Of a stretch of DNA of 36,458 bases, positions 26,337 through 33,773 are shown piece by piece (position 1 is the first letter of the stretch; each line of letters opens with the position of its first letter). Source of the DNA: Phycisphaerales bacterium (GTDB taxonomy: Bacteria > Planctomycetota > Phycisphaerae > Phycisphaerales > UBA1924); assembly GCA_026982335.1 (NCBI GenBank), contig JALSHH010000054.1:1-36458 (forward strand), written 5' to 3'. The translations under genes were made by a program, and so were the position numbers. The notes under the pieces are model-generated. The model did no database searches. It was not told the DNA's origin and saw only the letters and a list, made by a program, of their open reading frames with translations.

Positions 26337-27454
26337 CACTTGCCATCTTCCAATCCGCATCGGCTGTTGTTCAAGCCAATCTTGGCGGATGGTTCCACGA
26401 TCTTTCGCCTTTTCTCGTCAAATTCACCCCGACTTTTGGCATTCGGTACTACGGGCTTTCCTATGCCCTAGGTTTTACCTTCGCTTATCTTCTGCTCCGA
26501 TTTCTTGCCCGTCGAAATGCCACGCTCATTCCCTACGAACGGATCGGCGACGCGATGATGTACCTCATCGTCGGCGCCATCATCGGCGGACGGCTCTTCT
26601 ATGTTATTGGGTATGAACCTTCGCTCCTGATCGACTTTTCAAGTTCTGCGCCGTGGTGGGGGGTCTTGGCCATCAACAACGGGGGCATGGCCTCGCATGG
26701 AGGCATCATTGGATGTGCGGTTGCAGCTTGGCGTATTTCGCGCGGGTTCAAGGACCAAATGGGCAAGATCGTCGGGCGATGTTCACCTTTGCATGTCTTT
26801 GATATGGCCGTCCTGATCGCACCGATGGGCTTGTTCTTTGGGAGGATGGCCAATTTCATCAATGGCGAACTCTTGGGCGCCATTGTTGCCAATCCCGGTG
26901 AAAAAGCACCCTGGTGGGCGGTTCGCTATCCGCAAGAAATCACGACCCTCGATCCGAACCAACTTGCCCAGACCCCCGAGCAGTTCGACCAGATCATCGA
27001 GCTCTCAATGAAGCACATGCTCCCCAATGAATCATACTGGGAGTCAGGCTACGCCCGCGTCCTCAATCTCATCCAGCACGGCGACGATACCCTCAAAGCC
27101 CAGCTCGAACCCTTGATCGCAGCAAGATACCCCACCCAACTCTTGCAGGCCTTGCTCGATGGGCTTTTGGTCATGGCGGTCGTTTGGATCATTGCCATGA
27201 AACCCCGCAAGCCAGGTTTGATCGCCGGTGCTTTTGGCATCACCTACGCCTTGGGCCGAATCCCCATGGATTTGATCCGCCTCCCCGACGCCGGCGTTTC
27301 CCAGTTTGGTCCACTGACCCGAGGCCAAACCTACTCTGCGATGACACTGATCGTGGGGATTGTGTTGGTGGTTCATGCGATGCGATCGTCTGCTCCCAAA
27401 CTCGGCGGGTGGATGAAGAGCAGCAAAGCGAGAGAGCAGCAAAGCAGCAAATAG
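26330..27454 (+). CDS. lgt: Prolipoprotein diacylglyceryl transferase
   Basis: The first enzyme of lipoprotein maturation. It moves diacylglycerol from phosphatidylglycerol to the lipobox cysteine in the inner membrane. Signature residues are present: H123 in NNGGMASHGGIIG, and R172, N175, N178 and E180 in FFGRMANFINGELLG. Seven or so membrane segments are predicted. At 374 aa it is longer than the E. coli enzyme (291 aa), mostly by an inserted soluble stretch at about 205-275 (TTLDPNQLAQTPEQF onward). The C-terminal tail KSSKAREQQSSK is encoded by a short dispersed repeat. It overlaps tatD by 7 bp. Several lipoproteins encoded in this window are likely substrates. Confidence 0.95.
   Translation: MLTLAIFQSASAVVQANLGGWFHDLSPFLVKFTPTFGIRYYGLSYALGFTFAYLLLRFLARRNATLIPYERIGDAMMYLIVGAIIGGRLFYVIGYEPSLLIDFSSSAPWWGVLAINNGGMASHGGIIGCAVAAWRISRGFKDQMGKIVGRCSPLHVFDMAVLIAPMGLFFGRMANFINGELLGAIVANPGEKAPWWAVRYPQEITTLDPNQLAQTPEQFDQIIELSMKHMLPNESYWESGYARVLNLIQHGDDTLKAQLEPLIAARYPTQLLQALLDGLLVMAVVWIIAMKPRKPGLIAGAFGITYALGRIPMDLIRLPDAGVSQFGPLTRGQTYSAMTLIVGIVLVVHAMRSSAPKLGGWMKSSKAREQQSSK
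27417..27454 (+). repeat. Dispersed GCAGCAAAG-type repeat forming the lgt 3' end
   Basis: Built from AGCAGCAAAG units and ending GCAGCAAATAG, whose last three bases are the lgt stop. It is nearly identical over about 38 bases to 32941-32979, upstream of the sulfotransferase gene. Confidence 0.7.
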
Positions 27455-27486
27455 GAAAAGCCGGGGTATTCGGGTGGGTATTCAAG

Positions 27487-28536
27487 TTAAGTATGTTTTC
27501 TCTGCGCCTTTTTACCGCCTTTAGGTCCTCTGCGCACATCTTGCTTTTCTCTCTTCTCCTGCCCGAGTCTCGCAATCCCAACCGTCCCGCCAAATCCAAG
27601 CACGATCAATCCAAGCGAGCCAGCGATCTGCATTCCGTTGGGTTGAAACGCTTTCTGCGCCCAGTCTTTCGCATTGTCGGGTGATTGCATCTGGGCTAAG
27701 TTTTCTTCGGTGACGAGTTCGCCTTTGATCACATCACCGATGACAGGCAACATCCCATCACGAAACGGATACAACCCTGCCGGAGCTGCGAGAATCAATC
27801 CCAACAGCACCCCGAGCGTGACGCGCTCATACCGGTGGAGTACCCACTTGAGCACATTGCTTACAATCGCCACGCCCAAAATCACGCCGATGCCGACGGG
27901 GATGATGATGTTCATCTGGTCGATGACGCCGGAGATATCAGCATCTTTGAGCGCCGAGATCGTGTCTTTGATTGCCCCGATGATTGGTTCGTAGAGCCCG
28001 AGCAAGAGCAGAAGGAACGCCCCCGAGACTCCGGGCAGGATCATCGCGCTTGCAGCAGCAGCTCCGCCGACGATGAACCCGACGGTGCCCGACATCCCGA
28101 TGCGCTGCCCTCCCATTTCTTGAAGAGCGACGAGCGCGCCCATCATCAGCACGCCGATGACGATGCCGATGATTGAGTCTTTTTTGATGGGCTTGGCCAT
28201 GTGCCAGAGGATCGGGACACCTCCGAGGGTGAGCCCGATGAAGATGCTGAACATCTCCCACCGATGGTTGACCAGTGCCCAGTGGATCAAGTTCGCTAGT
28301 CCGCCGATGGCTCCGATGGCGCCGAGGATGACCATCCCCAGCACGAGGATTGTTTTCCGGGAGAATCGCAGTCGGGTGGCATCAGAGATTGCGTCAATGA
28401 AGAGGGTGTAGATGCCACAAGCGACGAGCATGGTACCTCCGGAGATTCCTGGGACGAGATTGGCGAGTCCCATGAAGACGCCTCCGAGTCCGCATCGAAT
28501 CAGAGGCACCCTGGTTTTTTCTTGTGTCTGTGTCAT
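27487..28536 (-). CDS. DUF368 polyprenyl-phosphate transporter (PopT-like)
   Basis: A 349-aa inner-membrane protein of the DUF368 family. Members named PopT have been reported to return undecaprenyl phosphate across the membrane for reuse in peptidoglycan and polysaccharide synthesis. Eight or more hydrophobic segments are visible. The twofold-repeat signatures are GLANLVPGISGGT at about 24-36 and ILPGVSGAFLLLLLGLYE at about 190-207. The charged C-terminal tail (KQDVRRGPKGGKKAQRKHT) is encoded within a CTCTGCG-type repeat and may not be original. It is convergent with lgt and divergent from the hydrolase gene. Lipid carrier recycling fits the glycan genes in the window. Confidence 0.88.
   Translation of the reverse strand: MTQTQEKTRVPLIRCGLGGVFMGLANLVPGISGGTMLVACGIYTLFIDAISDATRLRFSRKTILVLGMVILGAIGAIGGLANLIHWALVNHRWEMFSIFIGLTLGGVPILWHMAKPIKKDSIIGIVIGVLMMGALVALQEMGGQRIGMSGTVGFIVGGAAAASAMILPGVSGAFLLLLLGLYEPIIGAIKDTISALKDADISGVIDQMNIIIPVGIGVILGVAIVSNVLKWVLHRYERVTLGVLLGLILAAPAGLYPFRDGMLPVIGDVIKGELVTEENLAQMQSPDNAKDWAQKAFQPNGMQIAGSLGLIVLGFGGTVGIARLGQEKREKQDVRRGPKGGKKAQRKHT
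27497..27536. repeat. CTCTGCG-type dispersed repeat in the 3' end of the DUF368 gene
   Basis: TTCTCTGCGCC and CCTCTGCGCAC flank a short spacer. A related unit lies at 33659-33697. It encodes the basic tail of the DUF368 protein on the minus strand. Confidence 0.55.
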
Positions 28537-28659
28537 GCCAATCCATTCATCTTGGGTTGCGTGTCCATTTTTCGTCAGCCGGGGGGGACAATATCCGGTA
28601 TCATCGACAGAGCGCCGTGCCGATGTCCATTTGGTTCGGCATATTCTGGGAGATTATCC

Positions 28660-30147
28660 ATGAACCATCTATTCGTAAAGCCCCGCTTACGGACCATTGC
28701 CGCCATGTTTTGGGTTATGTTTTTAGCTATGTTTTTAGGCGGGGGGTGTCGATCCGTCCAGAACGCGGCCTATGCCCCAGATTCGACTTCACCATCGCAT
28801 TCGTCGGTGGTGACTCGGGCATCGGTACCGTCTTCAGAATCTCCGTCCGTGCTGTCATCGCGTTGGCCGATTCGTTGGGGCAACAACCCCGACAAACCCG
28901 GTACGATCATCGAACTTGACCCGGCCGATCCTTTGCGTCCGGTTCATCTCTCGCGGTTTCACCAGTTCCGTTCGACTGATGTTGAGTACGGCGATGCCAA
29001 TCAACTTGCTGCTGATATGGGGATTACGACAGGATTCAAGTTCAAAGCCGAAGGACCGGGTTCGTTTCTGTTTATTCCCAATCCCAAGAGTGAATCCACA
29101 CCCGATCCCATCAAAGACTCAGGCAAGCAAAGAAAGTCGGATATTCCTGATTTGGCGTTCAAGTTTGTTTCAGCAACCAAAATAGAAACGGAAGAGATGA
29201 TTCCCGAGGTTACGGCAACGGATGATTCTGATGCTTCGGGAAAAACCAAGATCATTGTGACCCGTAAGGGTATCAATGGGATGCCCATTGCGAAGATACC
29301 ACCCGACGAGGATCATGTCGAACTTCAGCGTACCTGGTTTACTTATCGCGATCCAAAGCTTCGGATTCAAGGGGATGATCCGCTCGGGACCATCATTCTT
29401 TTACCTGGAATGTTCGGCACACCTGATCCGATTGTCGATGCCCTTGAAAATTATTGGCACCATCAGGGCTACGCTGTTTTGCGTATGCGCTCGCATCCAT
29501 CACGATTCACCGAGAGCGTCGTTTTTACGGGTTCTCCTGAACAGGCAATTCATGTTGCAGGCACGGTGGCGGATATGAATGATGAACGCGTTGCCGAGGG
29601 CGCTTATGCCACCAAGGCGGCTCTTGATTATCTGTATACCAAGCGTCCCCATCTCGTTGATAAGCCCACAGTACTCGTGGGTATGTCCGGTGGAGCGATG
29701 ATACTCCCGACCGTTTATGCGTATGCGCCGGATCGTTATGACGCAGCGGTACTTATTGCAGGGGGGGCAGACTTTCTCACGATTGCGATCAAGTCCAACT
29801 ACAAATCATGGATCGACGCGATCACTTTTGATTTCGATCCCGATTCGAGCAAAATGGGGAGTATCAGTGATGAACAACTCACAGCATTTTCACAGAAATA
29901 TCTTCAGCATTCCAAGCTCGATGCCTACCACACTGCGACTGAGATGACCGATATTCCGGTGTTGATGCTTCATGCGAGCTTTGATCAGGCGGTTCCTTCA
30001 TCGACTGGCGAGCTGCTCCATCATCAACTTGGACGCCCAGAGCGCTGGGTCTATCCTTTGAGTCATGAGCTGATTTTCGCAGGGTTGCCGACGCAGGTGG
30101 TGCGGATTGACCAGTGGCTGAGGAAAGAGCTGGAAACGCGAGAATAG
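28660..30147 (+). CDS. Alpha/beta-hydrolase lipoprotein
   Basis: A 495-aa secreted lipoprotein with a signal peptide ending in GGGC (Cys 30), then a low-complexity Ser/Pro linker. Residues about 240-490 are an alpha/beta-hydrolase fold. TIILLPGMFGTPD supplies the oxyanion region, VLVGMSGGAMILPTVYAYA the nucleophile elbow (G-x-S-G-G), MLHASFDQAVPSS the acidic residue, and LSHELIF the catalytic His. The substrate could be an ester or peptide, and cannot be named. The ATG at 28660 is preceded by GGGAG at 7 bases and places the signal peptide correctly. The frame is open 46 codons upstream. It is divergent from the DUF368 gene. Confidence 0.88.
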   Translation: MNHLFVKPRLRTIAAMFWVMFLAMFLGGGCRSVQNAAYAPDSTSPSHSSVVTRASVPSSESPSVLSSRWPIRWGNNPDKPGTIIELDPADPLRPVHLSRFHQFRSTDVEYGDANQLAADMGITTGFKFKAEGPGSFLFIPNPKSESTPDPIKDSGKQRKSDIPDLAFKFVSATKIETEEMIPEVTATDDSDASGKTKIIVTRKGINGMPIAKIPPDEDHVELQRTWFTYRDPKLRIQGDDPLGTIILLPGMFGTPDPIVDALENYWHHQGYAVLRMRSHPSRFTESVVFTGSPEQAIHVAGTVADMNDERVAEGAYATKAALDYLYTKRPHLVDKPTVLVGMSGGAMILPTVYAYAPDRYDAAVLIAGGADFLTIAIKSNYKSWIDAITFDFDPDSSKMGSISDEQLTAFSQKYLQHSKLDAYHTATEMTDIPVLMLHASFDQAVPSSTGELLHHQLGRPERWVYPLSHELIFAGLPTQVVRIDQWLRKELETRE

Positions 30148-30175
30148 TGGGACGATTTTCGCATGCTCGGCATGC

Positions 30176-30664
30176 TCATTCTTCCATTGGACATTGTTTC
30201 AGCCGATAGATTTCCAAAAGGGTTCCGCCCGCTACAAGTTCTTCGTGATCAATCCGAATCACCGCAACTTCTCCGGTGTGTAGCGATGATGCCTGGGCTG
30301 TGGGGCCCTCGGTGAGTAGCGTACGGAGCCGGCCAACGGTGGGCATATGACTGATGATGGCGATGGCTTCTTGGTGGTGTTGATCTTCAAGCACCGCGAG
30401 CATCTCGGTCAATCCCCGATCTGCTCCGAGCCGATCGTCGGTTTCGATGCCGATCGAGAGTGCATCGGTTATGGTTTGGGCGGTTTGCTGGGCCCGCACA
30501 AACGGCGAAGTAATGATCTGTGTGGGCATCGGCCGACATCCCGCCAAATACACCCCGATTGCTCGGGCTTGTTGGTGTCCGAGCTCGGTGAGGATTCGAT
30601 CCTGATCGCATCCTGTTTTCGATTGAAGTTCCGCATCGCCATGGCGAACAATATAGACCAACAT
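30176..30664 (-). CDS. SixA-type phosphohistidine phosphatase
   Basis: A 162-aa histidine-phosphatase-superfamily protein of the short SixA type. It opens MLVYIVRHGDAEL with the catalytic RHG (His 8), followed by LTELGHQQARAIGVYL, ITSPFVRAQQTAQTI and a second catalytic His in AIISHMPTVGRLR. SixA enzymes dephosphorylate phosphohistidine proteins. The exact target here is unknown. It lies 3 bp after crcB on the same strand, so both are probably on one transcript. Confidence 0.88.
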   Translation of the reverse strand: MLVYIVRHGDAELQSKTGCDQDRILTELGHQQARAIGVYLAGCRPMPTQIITSPFVRAQQTAQTITDALSIGIETDDRLGADRGLTEMLAVLEDQHHQEAIAIISHMPTVGRLRTLLTEGPTAQASSLHTGEVAVIRIDHEELVAGGTLLEIYRLKQCPMEE

Positions 30665-30667
30665 CCA

Positions 30668-31075
30668 TTACCCTCCAGAGATCACCAACCCGAGCGTATG
30701 ACCGCTCCATGCGGCAAAGATTCCAATTAAAACGCTGATCAGCACATAGGCCATTGCCGTGCCGACGCGTCCGTTATTCATGAGGTCGAGCGTTTCCCAT
30801 CCAAATGCAGAAAAGGTGGTAAATCCGCCGAGCACGCCAACGACCAGCACCACTCGAAGTAACTCGGTACCTTCTTCAGGTTTTCCAAGCATCCCCCATG
30901 CAAACCCAATGAGCGCGCAGCCGATGAGATTCACCAGTAAGGTGGCTGCCGGGTACATCGAAAGCCAGTGGGGGGTGTCGGCCTGAGGGGGGGTCAATCG
31001 ACCAATCAAAATCCCGGTCGAGTACCGAAGTACTGACCCGATCCCCCCCCCAAGAAAGACCAACAGAAGTTTCAT
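30668..31075 (-). CDS. crcB: CrcB/Fluc fluoride channel
   Basis: A 135-aa inner-membrane fluoride exporter that works as a dimer of inverted subunits. Four membrane segments are visible, with GGGIGSVLRYSTG near the N-terminus, PAATLLVNLIGCALIGF, and the GGFTTFSAFGWET signature that lines the fluoride pathway and the central sodium site. The ATG at 31075 is chosen over a TTG six codons upstream because conserved MKLLLVFLGGGIG begins there. No fluoride riboswitch is visible upstream. Confidence 0.94.
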   Translation of the reverse strand: MKLLLVFLGGGIGSVLRYSTGILIGRLTPPQADTPHWLSMYPAATLLVNLIGCALIGFAWGMLGKPEEGTELLRVVLVVGVLGGFTTFSAFGWETLDLMNNGRVGTAMAYVLISVLIGIFAAWSGHTLGLVISGG

Positions 31076-31133
31076 CGCCAAAGTGTACCCCAAACAGGGG
31101 AAGATATGGGGTTGATTTTAAAGACAACCAAAG

Positions 31134-31151
31134 GAGGGGCAATTTCCCCTC
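31134..31151 (-). terminator. Weak terminator-like hairpin after the sulfotransferase gene
   Basis: A 6-bp G/C stem (GAGGGG / CCCCTC) with a 6-base loop lies 45 bp beyond the sulfotransferase stop. The T-rich tract after it on the minus strand is poor, so it may be only a partial barrier. Confidence 0.35.
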
Positions 31152-31195
31152 TTATGAAATGCAGAGAGACAAGATCTGCTGGGGAACAGCTACCA

Positions 31196-32899
31196 TTATT
31201 TGTGCACCTTCGGGTCTGTTTTTGATGGTCTTCCCGGAATGGGGATGTCATTGGCAACCCCATGCCGATACGCCGTCACCGCTCCAAGCACAATAAACAC
31301 CATCGACGCCACACTTCGCAAACCTTCAAAGCCATATTTGGCATTGTGATAGAGCCAATCCTGTGTGGTATAGCCGGGGGTGCTGGCGAAGTTGTAGTTG
31401 ATGACCGAAACCGGAAACGCCACACTCACCACAACAAACACCGTCAAGGCCGAAGCTGCGATGCCAAGCCCGACCGATCCATTCCCCGCTGCTTTGCGAG
31501 CACCCATCCCAATCACCGCCCCGCAGACCCACACCGCCGGGATCAGCCGAGGGTGGAAGCCAGGCCAGATCGAATGCACCGCCCACACGGCTCCGAGCCA
31601 AAGAGCGATACACCCAATCGCAACGAGCATACCCGACCCAATCCCCCGCCAAGTCTTGGCCGATTCATCCTCAACATGCTCGATCTCAACACGAGCAATC
31701 GGTTCAGCATCCAACTTGTACCGCTCAATCATCTCCGCCTTGATCGTTTCTTCGTTGCCCGTCACCTCACCAAGTTCGATCACTTCTTTTGTCGATTCAT
31801 ACGCCCCGAGTTGACCAAGATACCCCTCCACCGATGCTTGGGCCCGTTCATCAAAGTCCATTCCAAGCGTGCCGTAGATGCTTCGCATCGTCCCGATCGC
31901 ATCGTTCCTCAAATCCTGATACCGCACCCGCACGAACCGACCCGAACCAATCGCCTCCGCTTCTTGACAGCATTTCGTTTCGGTTTGCGCATACTCCTCG
32001 ACGATCCGATCCCGCAAAGTCTGCACATCAGGCCCATCTTCGAGCAGGTGCCCCGCCAACGATTCGTGCAGCCGAACATTCGAATCAATCACCGCCCCCG
32101 GCTCACGCACCAGATGCACAAACTTCACACGCCCGTTGAACAGCCGATCCAACTCCGCAATCCGCGCCGTATGGCTCGGCGTCTTGAGCAAGACCACTCG
32201 ATCCCGATTCTGCTTCCCCCGCGTGATCTTCCACACAAACATCGCCATCAGCGACCGCCAACGATTCATCTCCTTGTCGCTCAATCCTTCAAGCCCATGC
32301 CACCGCTTCCAGTCATCCCATCGGCTCGGCCAAATAAACCGACCCGGGATCGAAGAGCATCCACCCCAGGAACACAGCGCAAAGTCATCCTCCCCCGGCC
32401 AGTTGGGCCCGAACCCCACCGCATCCTGCGGCCTCGTCTGCCCCAGAAATGGCACCAACACAAATCGAATCATCGCCCACCCAAACACAAACCCTTGCCC
32501 CGCCAAACACTGCGACCACCTGGGCGTGACGAACCGGCCATCACAACTCATCAGATTCTGCAAATGCGTCGTCCCCGTTCGGTAATACCCAACAATCACC
32601 ACTGCCCCGGGTTCATGCTCGATCTGGTTTTCTTGGTGGGATGGGCTTCCAGCCCGTCTCTTCTTCTTATTCCTCACCCACCAAAGCAAACTCAGCACCA
32701 CCCGCTCATGCACAGTCGCAATCGTCCCCACAAAGCTGGTTATGAGGATAAACCCCAGCCTCAACCAATACCGCGGCCGAACCCCCCCCGACCGAACAAT
32801 CATCCGAACCCACACATCAACCGGCGCCAACGCCAACACATGCCCCACCGGCCAAGCGATGCCCCGTCTCCTCCGCGATGATCGATCATTGATGCTCAT
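31196..32899 (-). CDS. PAPS-dependent sulfotransferase fused to a C-terminal membrane domain
   Basis: A 567-aa protein. Residues 99-400 are a sulfotransferase domain with the 5'-phosphosulfate loop GYYRTGTTHLQNL at 104-116, the LLKTPSHTARIAEL segment, and a 3'-phosphate-binding stretch VKFVHLVREPGAVIDSNV, as in Sulfotransfer_3-type enzymes. An N-terminal hydrophobic segment (about 45-63) and four C-terminal ones (about 420-440, 455-472, 483-505, 530-550) make it an integral membrane protein, unusual for the family. The acceptor could be a lipid or surface glycan. Residues 79-87 are encoded by a copy of the GGGCTTCCAGCCCGT palindrome found also at 36244-36309. The start is the ATG at 32899. 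Confidence 0.85.
   Translation of the reverse strand: MSINDRSSRRRRGIAWPVGHVLALAPVDVWVRMIVRSGGVRPRYWLRLGFILITSFVGTIATVHERVVLSLLWWVRNKKKRRAGSPSHQENQIEHEPGAVVIVGYYRTGTTHLQNLMSCDGRFVTPRWSQCLAGQGFVFGWAMIRFVLVPFLGQTRPQDAVGFGPNWPGEDDFALCSWGGCSSIPGRFIWPSRWDDWKRWHGLEGLSDKEMNRWRSLMAMFVWKITRGKQNRDRVVLLKTPSHTARIAELDRLFNGRVKFVHLVREPGAVIDSNVRLHESLAGHLLEDGPDVQTLRDRIVEEYAQTETKCCQEAEAIGSGRFVRVRYQDLRNDAIGTMRSIYGTLGMDFDERAQASVEGYLGQLGAYESTKEVIELGEVTGNEETIKAEMIERYKLDAEPIARVEIEHVEDESAKTWRGIGSGMLVAIGCIALWLGAVWAVHSIWPGFHPRLIPAVWVCGAVIGMGARKAAGNGSVGLGIAASALTVFVVVSVAFPVSVINYNFASTPGYTTQDWLYHNAKYGFEGLRSVASMVFIVLGAVTAYRHGVANDIPIPGRPSKTDPKVHK
32643..32663. repeat. GGGCTTCCAGCCC palindrome inside the sulfotransferase gene
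   Basis: The sequence GGGCTTCCAGCCCGTCTCTTC matches the core and flank of the palindromic units at 36244-36268 and 36284-36309. Here it lies within codons 79-86 of the sulfotransferase. Confidence 0.65.
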
Positions 32900-32940
32900 A
32901 AACAGTGCCTACACAATACGCCCTCCGATCGAGCAATGGA

Positions 32941-32979
32941 AAAGCAGCAAAATGAGAGATCAGCAAAGCAGCAAATAAG
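32941..32979. repeat. Second copy of the GCAGCAAAG-type repeat
   Basis: About 39 bases nearly identical to 27417-27454, also ending GCAGCAAATA. It lies about 40 bp upstream of the sulfotransferase start. Confidence 0.7.
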
Positions 32980-32992
32980 AGGAGGAGGGTGC

Positions 32993-33061
32993 CCTGCTCA
33001 CGCGCAGCTTGAGCAGGTTGGAGGGTTTCAAGATCATGCTTAAGGCTTCGCCGTAAGCATG
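32993..33061. repeat. Two adjacent REP-like palindromes
   Basis: CCTGCTCA (32993-33000) pairs with TGAGCAGG (33010-33017). CATGCTTA (33035-33042) pairs with TAAGCATG (33054-33061), with an inner GGC/GCC pair. They lie in the gap between the upstream end of the sulfotransferase gene and the 3' end of the small lipoprotein gene, and may act as terminators or be mobile REP-type sequences. Confidence 0.7.
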
Positions 33062-33087
33062 GCGCCCAGATTGTTGTAGTATCTGGG

Positions 33088-33507
33088 TTATTGAGCTCTC
33101 ATGCCATTCACGCTTTCCAGTTTGATTTCTTCATACTGGTATTTTCGATCAACCGTTGAAATAAACATGGCGTCGAATCGCCACTTTCCACCTTCACTTA
33201 ATGAGCCTGTCGTGGCGTGTGCACTTGATATTTTTACTCCGTCTTGATCGTAAGCCCCAAATTCAATTGTGAGCACCCGAAGCGCATGTCCGGACTCATT
33301 CGTTGCAAGCCCAGAGATGCCAATGATGGGGTATAGCAAGGATGATTGTCGGTAGGTCTTTTCAATATCAATCCGAATACCTTTTACTACGGTAGATTCT
33401 GGAGTTTTGATATTGAGGGCTGATTGCGTAGAACATCCAGTAATGGCTGTAAATATCGAGGCCAACAAAATGACGAATACAAGTCGAGAAGGAAAGAAGT
33501 TGTGCAT
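33088..33507 (-). CDS. Small lipoprotein, possibly FxLYD-like
   Basis: A 139-aa lipoprotein. The signal peptide (hydrophobic 8-24) ends in the lipobox ITGC with Cys 25. The mature part is an all-beta-looking domain (GISGLATNESGHALRVLTIE, AYDQDGVKISSAHATTGSL, GGKWRFDAMF), the pattern of FxLYD domains: polar Asn turn, Gly-rich edge, final aromatic. The family match is by pattern only. The function is unknown. The ATG at 33507 is chosen over one 21 codons upstream because it sets a normal signal peptide. Confidence 0.75.
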   Translation of the reverse strand: MHNFFPSRLVFVILLASIFTAITGCSTQSALNIKTPESTVVKGIRIDIEKTYRQSSLLYPIIGISGLATNESGHALRVLTIEFGAYDQDGVKISSAHATTGSLSEGGKWRFDAMFISTVDRKYQYEEIKLESVNGMRAQ

Positions 33508-33773
33508 GCGTGGCCTGCTTTCTTGTCGCTGAGATTTTGATCTTCCAGTTTCGAAATGATTATACCACATTTCGCTCCAACGGGCGAAGATGGATTTTCA
33601 CCATTCCTCCTTCCTCTCCCCCCGTCGAGCCCTCCGCCATCTTCGCGTTCAAAAACATCTTCTCTGCGCCCTTCGCGCTCTCTGCCCCTCTGCGTACCTC
33701 TTTTCTGCTCTTCCTCTTGCCTATTGCCCACTGCCCATTGCCCTTCCCCCTTTCCCCCGCATATCCTTGCCCA
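33508..33773. other. Repeat-rich gap between lipoprotein and aldehyde dehydrogenase genes
   Basis: The plus strand is strongly C/T-rich. It includes the CTCTGCG-type repeat at 33659-33697 and a run of CCCATTGCCC-type words at about 33725-33750. The dehydrogenase reading frame happens to stay open through it, but the translation is low-complexity and not convincing. Confidence 0.5.
33659..33697. repeat. CTCTGCG-type dispersed repeat
   Basis: Two CTCTGCG words (TTCTCTGCGCCC and CCTCTGCGTA) flank TTCGCGCTCTCTGC. It is related to 27497-27536. Confidence 0.55.

Noticed and set aside
31076-31195. Possible fluoride riboswitch upstream of crcB
   Set aside because: The conserved GG-GATGG core and pseudoknot partner of the crcB motif are not present in the leader.
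31262-32881. A 539-codon open frame on the plus strand
   Set aside because: It is antisense to the sulfotransferase gene. Its translation is His/Pro/Arg-rich with no domain, while the opposite strand has clear PAPS-binding motifs.
33510-33773. N-terminal extension of 88 codons on the aldehyde dehydrogenase
   Set aside because: It is low-complexity and repeat-derived. Conserved family sequence begins after the ATG at 33774.
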